Assembly (NCBI GenBank): GCA_963921935.1
Contig: OY998180.1
Location: 84,751,139-84,815,138 of the forward strand
Direction of reading: 5' to 3'
DNA: 64,000 bases
DNA from: Galeruca laticollis
Lineage: Eukaryota > Arthropoda > Insecta > Coleoptera > Chrysomelidae
Shown here: positions 56,240-64,000 of the stretch, piece by piece
Position numbering within the stretch: the stretch's first letter is position 1
How the letters are laid out: every line of letters begins with the position of its first letter
The notes under the pieces: generated by a model
The model's input: only the letters and a program-made list of their open reading frames with translations
The model's database searches: none
What the model was told of the DNA's origin: nothing
Translations under genes and position numbers: made by a program

Positions 56240-56438
56240 CAGTAGAAACGCTGAGTCTCTTCCAACACGTGACTAATACGACATCAACCATATGCATCTT
56301 AATCAAAACAATACGACAAACGCTTGTATGGAGTTTCGCTCATTTTCTGTTATTAGAAGAAGACAGTACCAACATAGTATGTGTTGAATAATATCGTCAT
56401 CTAAGTCACCTGATGGAAAAGCTTCACTGTTTCTACTG
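56240..56438. mobile_element. MITE in unit 2 (199 bp, TA-flanked)
   Basis: Same position within the duplication and same ends as 53532-53729, so it was present before the duplication. Confidence 0.82.
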
Positions 56439-56690
56439 TATTTGCCTTCAAATGCAGTTGAAAAGAGTGCATTAAGAAAAAGAGGAAATAGATGTTACAA
56501 CCAAAACTAATCTAAAACCGATGAAAAATGACCTGAAAATATCATCTTAAATTTTATTTGAGTGAATTAATTCAATAAATTAAGGTCAGAGGTCATTTTT
56601 TTCTTCATTGCAAGGGTTTCAGACCATGCTAATTCCGAATCCATTTATACCTAAGTTCTAGCACTTACCGTTCTTCCGCTGAATATTAAA

Positions 56691-56795
56691 ACGGAGGGAC
56701 GGACACCATAACATAAGACTTTGTCGACTTGTGTTTAGAAGTAATATATGTTGCTAAATATATGAAGAGGTATTATTATAATTGTTTTTCTTAAC
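56691..56795. other. Short spacer
   Basis: Nothing recognised. Confidence 0.3.
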
Positions 56796-56990
56796 TTAAA
56801 TATAAAACTCCAATCTCTTCTTACAACCAGTCTTTGCAAATCCTGTGATAACTTTCTCGCTATCAATATGAATTTGCCTATGGACATGCATATGGACATT
56901 ACCGAGAAGTCTGTTTTCAGTCATTGTTGATCTTAAATATGTTCAAAGGCACTCCAACAGTGAAAATGGCCTCTCAGCAGATGAATTTGT
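56796..56990 (-). pseudogene. hAT transposase C-terminal fragment
   Basis: The minus strand reads SSAERPFSLLECL, a stop, TYLRSTMTENRLLGNVHMHV, then HIDSEKVITGF to a stop at 56798-56796. This is the dimerisation end of hAT transposases (ERSFS-LKR-KTYLRSTM---RL-GL-L--IHRD). One stop; everything upstream is missing. Confidence 0.8.
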
Positions 56991-57478
56991 TCTGCGGGAG
57001 TGCTGTAAGGACTAGTACAAATTCATGTATTTAAAGAAATGCATGCAGTCAATATATCCAGAGCAATTATAAGATGCTCTTCATGCCATTCCTTTTTTCG
57101 TAAAGCAACTTCTCTCGCCACAGTAGCAATTTATCTCTTACAAGAGGAGACGCAACGTTCTTATCAACGCCAAGGAAATATCCAAACCATTAAGCGATCG
57201 ACGAGGAACTTAATACATTTGTTATTTTCACCGGAAGAATTTTTTAATAATTTTTTTCGAGAATGAAAAAAGAACCGGAATCCTAATCCTAATTTGAAAA
57301 TTATCAGGCTTAGATAAAGAACCAATATCTCACTCTCTTTATAATTGTATTTCAAATCAAACCCTTATTTTTCGAAAAAGCGTTTAATGTTATTAGATTT
57401 GATAATTGAGCATAAACCTATTGAATTTTTAATTTGATAGTTATATGTTCAATATAAAGGCATATCTCCAAGAATAAC
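56991..57478. other. Gap, nothing recognised
   Basis: Open frames 57039-57266 and the reverse are anonymous. No supported feature. Confidence 0.35.
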
Positions 57479-58212
57479 TGTTCGAAAATACATTTTTCTC
57501 TCTAATTAATTTTCTCTTTTTTACCGAATTTACAACCTGTTGTCACAAGAATAAATATTATTTATTTATTCTTGAGCTTTTTTGCAGAGAGACAATTAAC
57601 AACTCCCTTTTTTGTATTTCAAAAACTATTGTCCGCGGGGCTTGATCCACTGTTATCCCTATCATAATATTCAAGGTTTATTGCTACGCTTGAAATATAC
57701 TCTGACGTAATACCTTCCATAAAAGATTCTACAATTTGTAAAGATACCTATTCTCTGTTTATTGATGCAATATAACTTTACCTAGAAAAGAAAATATCTC
57801 TTCGTGTTGTGAGGTTTGCACGTGTTTTATTGACGGTATACGATCTTTCATGTAAGAAAGTCTATGTTCTAACCCTCAGTCGTGCATGTTTCTTCAAGTG
57901 AATCGGTTCATCACCAGCTAAAGTCAAGCTCAAGTTGTATTTCAGTAGTTTACTGAAGTATCTCTTGTAACTTCTTTTATTATTCTTACGCTTCTCATTC
58001 TTTCTATACCTCGTGAGTATCTCTATTTGAGCTACACATTCTTAAGAATATTTCGCAATTCTTTCTCTCTCACGCTATCTGTATTAGTAAACGAGTAATT
58101 ATTAAGTAGCAGCCGCAAGGAAACATTGTACAATTAATAATAAGTGTAAATAGTCTAGTAATTATGTGTAAATATAGTAATTGTGTCATAATTTGATTTT
58201 TATTTAACTACA
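57479..58212 (+). repeat. 5' LTR of BEL/Pao element
   Basis: 734 bp; TGT...ACA ends; partner at 61936. Confidence 0.9.
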
Positions 58213-59639
58213 AACAATAATAATTGGAAAACAGTGCGCTAATTATCATTGTACGTGCACTTACGTACACATGGTCCTTCGAAACAGAGCTCTAATCACA
58301 GTTCCTCATCGCATCGTTTCTACACCTCTGAAATCTCTCGTCATATTATCTTCGGGATCGCCTGGATTCTCTTCATCGCCGCCACATTCGTGCTCCTAGG
58401 ACTCACCTGGATTGTCCATTCACCGCATCTACACTTGTGTTTCTTCCAGATCGCCGCCAAGCAAATCAAGGGTTTGTTAACAAGTTAAAGACTGATAGGT
58501 ATTTATAAAAATTGCGTCAATTGTGAGTCGGTTATTAAACGTTTTAATTCTCATTAAGTGAACTATTTCGCTATATTGTCTCTCGATTCTCATTCTTTGT
58601 ATGTTTTAGTTAAGTTAGCCTAAACTGTTTTTGATTATATTTCTAGCTGAACTTTGTCGGCATTCAACTAGATAATAATCTTAATATGACAAAATTAATG
58701 TCGAAATTAATAATTTATTATGTACAAATTTGCAAAATGGTACAAAGTTATGAATGTTGAACTTCGGTGGTTTCAGATTTGAGGAATATTCACTTGGCTC
58801 GTTTAGAAACTAAGTAACGATGTGTTAGACTTAGTATCTCTGATTGTTTGACTTGGAGTGAAGTTACTTCGATATGTAACGACGACTCGATGAACTCGAT
58901 TGAGCGTTGAATTGAGTTATGAACTAGTTTGAGTATTGAACTGATTTCGTTTTCGAGTTCTAAGCTCGCTTCGATGAGTAGTAAAAACTGATTTCATTTT
59001 CGAGTTGTAAGCTCGTTTCGATGAGTGTAAAACTGTTTTCTTCACGTTGTAAGACGTGTTAAATAGAAATCTGCAAGGGGCGTGTTTACACGTGGATTGG
59101 GTTGACCAAACGGAAATAAACATTTCCTATTGGCCAGTATCATTTGACTCGTCGGGTTCATCGACAAGAATCAACAATGAGTGTTTCCAATGGATATTTC
59201 AATTTCTATTAAATACTCCAATAGCAATTGTAACCTTTTTACTCGGAAAAGTTATTCAAACGTTTTTTACAAATCTTCCGATCATCGACCATAAAAATTC
59301 ATGCACAAAGTGTCAATAAGTTTAGGGTTTTTACAATACAATAGATAATAGGGTGAAACGTGACATTTTCTTAAATTTTTAACTGTAGGATTTCAAACAC
59401 AATGCGATAATATGTCGACTTTCAAAATGTGTTCTTTCAATGCTCAAACAAAACTATTTACAATTATTATTGCAAAACGTGATATTTTAAAGGCATTTAA
59501 CAAATGCTGCGAATAAAGTGTAGATACACTTTGAATTCATAACAACTCCCATGGAATATATTATTGTCCCAATTTTACTGCTCTAGTCCCTGAAGATAGG
59601 CACATATTTGTAAAATCAAATGCTTTGTATTTTAACAGT
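58213..59639. other. BEL/Pao leader and lost gag region
   Basis: Where gag should begin there are only anonymous frames. One of 79 codons (58249-58488) has a hydrophobic membrane-like run, and another (59056-59319) has a hydrophobic middle. A short imperfect tandem repeat (about 46 bp, CGAGTT-TAAGCTCG-TTCGATGAGT, 58938-59030) lies between. Gag was not recognised here. Confidence 0.45.
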
Positions 59640-61830
59640 CTTGCAAATAAACATTCGATCGCGCGTGTCTCTCTCCCAGAAAATGTACTGTTTGTGCAAA
59701 AAAAACATCACACTATTACTTCTGGAACTTTCACGTACTGCTGTACAGTACATCACCTTCAGCCGATAGTCCTCAATCTAGCTCTCCTTGCACATCTTCC
59801 ATTGATCGTAGCTCACAAGTTCCAGTAAACTTATCACATATTTCGAAAACCTCATTGACCGCTCTCTCGGCCAAAAACTCTCATGTTTTATTGGCTACCG
59901 CTCAAACCTATGTTAAGCCAAAGATAGGACAGCCATTTTCTATTAGGATTTTTTTAGACAATGGCAGCCAAACTTCATTGCCACTCACTTTCTAGCTACA
60001 AAATTAGGCTAAAAAATCTATCCCAACACTCTCTAAGTTTCTGGTATTTTAGAAGGCAGCACCACGTTAACCAGTATAATAGATGTCACGTTGTTTTCAA
60101 AAGTCGCAGAAAACAAAAATTCAAAGTTTCGTGGGCAATTTCACCTAAAATTACTCACCCTCTGCATCAGGTATCTCTTAATGTTGAAATATTCCCTCAC
60201 AGTTATTTTTAAAATTAGCTGACGATCAATTCAACACTCCTTCTCACAGAGATATGTTGCTCATGGTATCAAATACTTAGGTTTTGGATTTCTATCGCTC
60301 ATTATTACCCATTTAGGCTGGGTGAGATCTGGAAATATCCCACAAACTTACATCAAGAAAAATTCTCTTACACCTATATACCCTCATTTTTTGTGGGGTA
60401 AACAGATTTTCAGCAACTGAAATCAACTCAGTCCCTCATAATAAGGACGTCGATCTTAACCTATGGCTTGAGAAGTTTTAGTCTCAGGAATAGGATGATT
60501 CGAGCACCGCCCTTCGCTTTTTATCGGCTGAAGGAGAAAAGGCCGAAGAAATATTCTCGTCCACCATCAAAATTTTAGAAAATGGAAGATATCAAGTTAA
60601 CATCCCATTCGTAGAAGCCAATGCACAAAAAAAATATGGAGATTCACTTTGAATAGCAAAACGTAGATTCGAATCACTCGAAAGGAAATTTACTTACAAC
60701 CCAGTTCTTTTCTCAGAATACAAACATTTTATCGATGAATATATTTCTCTCAGACATGGCAAATTTGTTCCTTTTTTCTAATCAACTTCTCCAAAGAAAA
60801 TAACTATTTTGTACCCCACCTATGTGATCTGAGAGAACACAACGAAACCACCAAATTGCGAGTAGGTGCAGCCCGAATTATTCGACATATTATGTCGTTT
60901 TCGCTCTTCTAGATACGTATTAACAGCGGATATACAAAAAATGTACAGACAGATCTCTATAAACACTTATCAAAATTTTTCAGAAAATATGTTATGGAAA
61001 GATTTTCCTAGTGATGATATTTCATGCATCTTGTGTGTCGTTCGGACAAAAATGTGCTCCCTATCTCGCATGTCAAGTACTTCAAGATATTACACAACGA
61101 AATACCCATTTATCTTTCGGTTGAGACGCATTATTATAATGGAGGCTTACTCCCAGTCCGAACTGAAACTATTGCAATCCGAATTTACCAAGTGACTTAG
61201 CGCATCAGGTTTCATGCTACACAAATTTCGTTCAAATTCTATTTCCATAAAGAATCTGTGTAGCATCAAGCATTATATCTAGACTTCAATTTTGATAACA
61301 TGTTGTGTAAAATTCTTGGGCTTAAGTGGAATACAACTCACGATATTGTTGAAATCTCTACTCCCTTAGATCTTGAATTCGAACTCTACATCACTAAGCT
61401 AAATATTCTATCGGCAGTCTCACAATGTTATGATCCGCTAGGATTAGTCAACCCCGTCGTTGTCAAAGAAAAAAGATTAATGCAACGCATATGGTTCCTA
61501 AAACACTCATGGGATCAAGAAATCACCGATCAGTCCAATCTCCCAGCTTGGAAAGATTTTGTGAATAGTATCTCTTCTCTCTCCAACGTTAAGATTCCAT
61601 GCTATCTATTAATTAATGAAAAAACCATAGACTGTTAACTTCATGGATTCTCAGATGCCAGTGCAGTGGCATATGGTTGAAATTTATATCTTCTCCCCGA
61701 ATATACAATGGGAAAAAACTTCCTGACTATTTCCAAATTAGAACTGTGTACAATGTTACTGTTAGCCAAATGTACTCAACGAATTACCCAACTTTTTAAA
61801 ACAAAAATTCAAGGCAGTCTGTGAAAAGGA
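59640..61830 (+). pseudogene. BEL/Pao gag C-terminus and pol (protease, RT, RNase H start)
   Basis: In order: a gag zinc-knuckle remnant (CTVCAKKTSHYY, about 59690), LLATAQTYVKPKIGQPFSI (about 59885) leading to the protease box FLDNGSQTSL (Asp in place, about 59960), the pol start AEEIFSSTIKILENGRYQV with SLERKF and EYKHFIDEYISLRHGK (60545-60770), RT motif A LTADIQKMYRQI (about 60915), a CAPYLACQVLQ box (after motif C; a frame change near 61040 removes the usual YGT part), IFDPLG-type ILSAVSQCYDPLGLVNPVV with LMQRIWFLKHSWD (61410-61520), and GFSDASAVAYG (RNase H start, about 61650). Many stops and frame changes. No integrase. Confidence 0.85.
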
Positions 61831-61935
61831 CTGACTCTTGTATCTCCTCCGAATCTTGTACAAATAGTTATTATAATTCGTTTTACGTTGTACATAGCGT
61901 GTACATTTTCATTTAGGTAGTGACCGCGGGCAGTA

Positions 61936-62662
61936 TGTTCGAAAATACATTTTCCTTCCTGATGAATTCTCTCTTTTGTATCGAATTTACAACCATTTGT
62001 GACAAGAATAAATATCATTTAATTATTCTTGTGCTTTTTTGCTGCGCAGAATTCACATCCCCATTTTTTGTCTTCCAAAAACTATTGTCCGTGCGGCTTG
62101 AACCACTGTGAGCCCTATCATAATATTCAAGGTTTATTGCAACGTTTGAAATATACTCTGACGTATTACCTTCCATGAAAGATTCTACAATTTGTAAAGA
62201 TACCTATTCTCTGATTATTGATGCAATATAATTTAACCTAGAAAAGAAAATATCTCTTCGTTTTGTAAGATTTGCACGTGTTTTATTGACGGCATACAAG
62301 AAAGTCTCTGTTCTAACCCTCAGTTGTGAATGTTTCTTTAAGTGAATCGGTTCAACTCCAGCTTGAGTCAAGCTCCAGTTGTATCTCAATAGTTTACTGA
62401 AGTAACTCTTGTAACTCATTTTATTATTCTTACGCTTCTCTTTCTTTCTATATCACGCGAGTTTCTCTATTTGACCTCCACGTTCTCAAGAATATTCCGC
62501 AATTATTTATCTCGGTATCCCGATTTGTAAACGAGTGTTTATTAAGTACCAAATTTTTGCAATTGTAAGGAAACATTGTATAATTAATAATAATAGTAAA
62601 TAGTGTAGTAATTCTGTGTAGATATAGTAATCTTGTCCGAATTTGATTTTTATTTAACTACA
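61936..62662 (+). repeat. 3' LTR of BEL/Pao element
   Basis: 727 bp; partner at 57479. Diverged by substitutions and short indels (for example the GTATACGATCTTTCATGTAAG region is shortened). Confidence 0.9.
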
Positions 62663-64000
62663 TACATACGTAGACAATGACCTTTTCGATTTGGAGACAC
62701 ATTGGAAAATGACTCAACTTGGGTCGCCCCATACTGAATATTCACAAATTCAATGGAGAATAGAAAGTATTGAAATAAGGTAGTTTTGACAAAATATTTG
62801 TAAACAGGCTTTCGCCATTTTAACGTAATTGCATCGTTGTCAATACAAATAACTAAATTATATGGAGTATTTTATAAAGATGCTTTTCGCTTCGATGTTT
62901 CCAGAGGACTATAATTTAAAACATTCCAGCTATTTCTCTATTCCAATGTAATAATACAACAAAAGTCCATTATCAAAGCCGCAAATCACCGACACTCGAT
63001 GGCCTGTTTTTGGCACCAGTGAACCCGAATATTTAATTCCTAACTGCCAGATCGCATTAAAGACAATTTAAAGCTGAAAAAGAAGATTTCTGACTTTGCG
63101 ATCTATCTATGGAACTATATCTGGATTCTTTAATTCGATCATAACTCAGATGAAGCGAAAATTTGCATTTCCCCATCGTTGTCAAACTTTTAATGGAATT
63201 AAAATGGTAATTTTATTGGAGAAATGCCTGGCTATTAATTTTAGAGTGCAGATAGGGATAAGTACCTACGCTTAATACTGGAAAAATGGGTGAGTAGATA
63301 TTGTGAAAGTTAGTTGTGTTTGCAATTTGGGTAAATTCCGTTTGGATTGGTTACACATTATTTTATCAGATTCTCCTAAAATATAACGGGGAAATTTTCG
63401 CTTAAAATCTTCCCATTTCTACTGCCTACGTGTGTTTAACCATAATTTAGCTTTGAACTTGCTCATAAAATTGGAGGCCAATACGAGGGACACTGTTAAA
63501 ATGAGAGGAACAAGTTGATAGAAAACATTCAATTAAATTTTTGTCATACAAGGCTTCGATTATGGAAAGCTTTCCGACTTACAAATGCTGGTGCACAGTT
63601 GTATATATTCGTTCGAAGTTACCTCGATAGCAGCGTGTAGATTTTATAAAATAATTACACGCAATACATCCATATTTCTTACAGCAACAATTATTAATGC
63701 ATCAATAAATTTTCACAGAGTCTACTTTATAGGCAAGTGTCGATAATTTTTGAGAACAAAAAAATTTAGAACTGGATGATACCCATTGGAAAAGTAAGAA
63801 ACTGTAATATAAATAAAAGGAAAAATAATTTACGGGCGATTTGAGGTTCGGAAGTGGAAGGGGATGAGCTTTTAAGGGTGGAAAACGGTTTAACACGATT
63901 CCAGGCAAAACTATGGGTCCTATCGAAAAAAGTTAATCAGCAAATTGTAGGTACAACATTTGTATTCACACATCTTTCCTATAATCTCTAAATTAGACTG
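62663..64000. other. Right-hand flank, nothing recognised
   Basis: AT-rich single-copy-looking sequence; the longest open frame (63702-63908, minus) has no recognisable domain. No repeats of other parts of the window were seen here. Confidence 0.45.

Larger units (their letters stand above)
53977..56690 (+). repeat. Tandem duplication, unit 2 with insertion
   Basis: The second unit begins at 53977 and resumes after the inserted element at about 56003, ending near CCGTTCTTCCGCTGAAT. Joined across the insert it is collinear with unit 1. Confidence 0.85.
57479..62662 (+). mobile_element. BEL/Pao LTR retrotransposon, full-length outline, decayed
   Basis: Two direct LTRs of about 730 bp (57479-58212, 61936-62662), both beginning TGTTCGAAAATACAT and ending TTTATTTAACTACA, enclose 3.7 kb with gag, protease, RT and RNase H remnants of BEL/Pao type in the plus orientation. 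The integrase is missing: after the RNase H start the sequence goes to the 3' LTR within about 200 bp. The LTRs differ at many sites and by indels, so the insertion is old. The flanking 5-mers (ATAAC and TACAT) do not match. Confidence 0.88.

Noticed and set aside
58249..58488. Membrane-protein-like open frame of 79 codons after the BEL 5' LTR
   Set aside because: No similarity recognised and no support beyond one hydrophobic run; the position is where gag should begin, but it does not look like BEL gag.

Overview
The window looks like intergenic or heterochromatin-like DNA of an insect, most likely a beetle (inferred). It is AT-rich and holds almost no intact genes. It is a layered graveyard of transposable elements from families typical of insect genomes: errantivirus-type Gypsy, BEL/Pao, Penelope-like, several LINE clades, Tc1/mariner with a DUF4817-type N-terminus, FLYWCH-MULE, Ginger-like, hAT and Crypton-type tyrosine recombinases. 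The only reading frame that may be host coding is a short GC-richer one near 25.0-25.3 kb. All family calls come from reading translations by eye; no database search was possible.

Layout. 1-6.2 kb: an errantivirus-type Gypsy element on the minus strand (env, pol, gag, leader, PBS, 5' LTR), cut by the left window edge and broken by frameshifts and stops; its integrase carries a 119-bp Penelope micro-insertion with a 15-bp target duplication. 6.2-6.26 kb: (TA)n. 6.53-11.1 kb: a foldback-like composite in which a satellite of about 285 bp (arranged as a 4-unit higher-order repeat) encloses a 300-bp satellite and then reappears inverted, so both outer ends match. 11.9-15.8 kb: broken minus-strand remnants (a DUF7869-like protein, a DDE transposase, BEL/Pao pol), a MITE and a Penelope fragment. 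16.1-18.3 kb: a long hairpin and a broken DUF4817-type mariner transposase. 18.8-24.3 kb: inverted and direct repeats around a mariner remnant and a LINE, followed by a second LINE.

25.0-34.8 kb: a possible host exon, then two diverged copies of a DUF3504/KIAA1958-like Crypton recombinase. Copy A is split by an element made of about 175-bp tandem repeats, which is itself split by a Ginger-like transposon with TGT...ACA ends and a 4-bp target duplication. Copy B is split by a small errantivirus derivative (two LTRs, env remnant, gag-pol missing). 34.9-39.6 kb: a Jockey-like LINE, a Tc1 fragment and a near-complete FLYWCH-MULE with 8-bp target duplications.

41-50.5 kb: more copies of the 175-bp repeat element. 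One carries a near-intact Penelope-like element (RT plus GIY-YIG) with tandem and inverted pLTRs and a 12-bp target duplication. Another boundary is split by an R1/LOA-type LINE on the minus strand, into which a second such LINE (plus strand) has inserted. 51.6-57 kb: a broken THAP-domain gene, a tandem duplication of about 750 bp carrying a TA-flanked MITE, and inside the duplication a third tyrosine-recombinase element with hairpin ends and a tRNA-like insert; then a hAT remnant. 57.5-62.7 kb: a BEL/Pao element with two LTRs of about 730 bp and a decayed internal region. 62.7-64 kb: nothing recognised.

There is no pathway or operon. Genes relate to each other by nesting, which gives a relative age order: Crypton A is older than the 175-bp repeat element, which is older than the Ginger-like element; Gypsy is older than the Penelope micro-insertion; the repeat element is older than both the Penelope copy and the LINE pair; the 750-bp duplication carries the MITE in both units but the recombinase element in only one.
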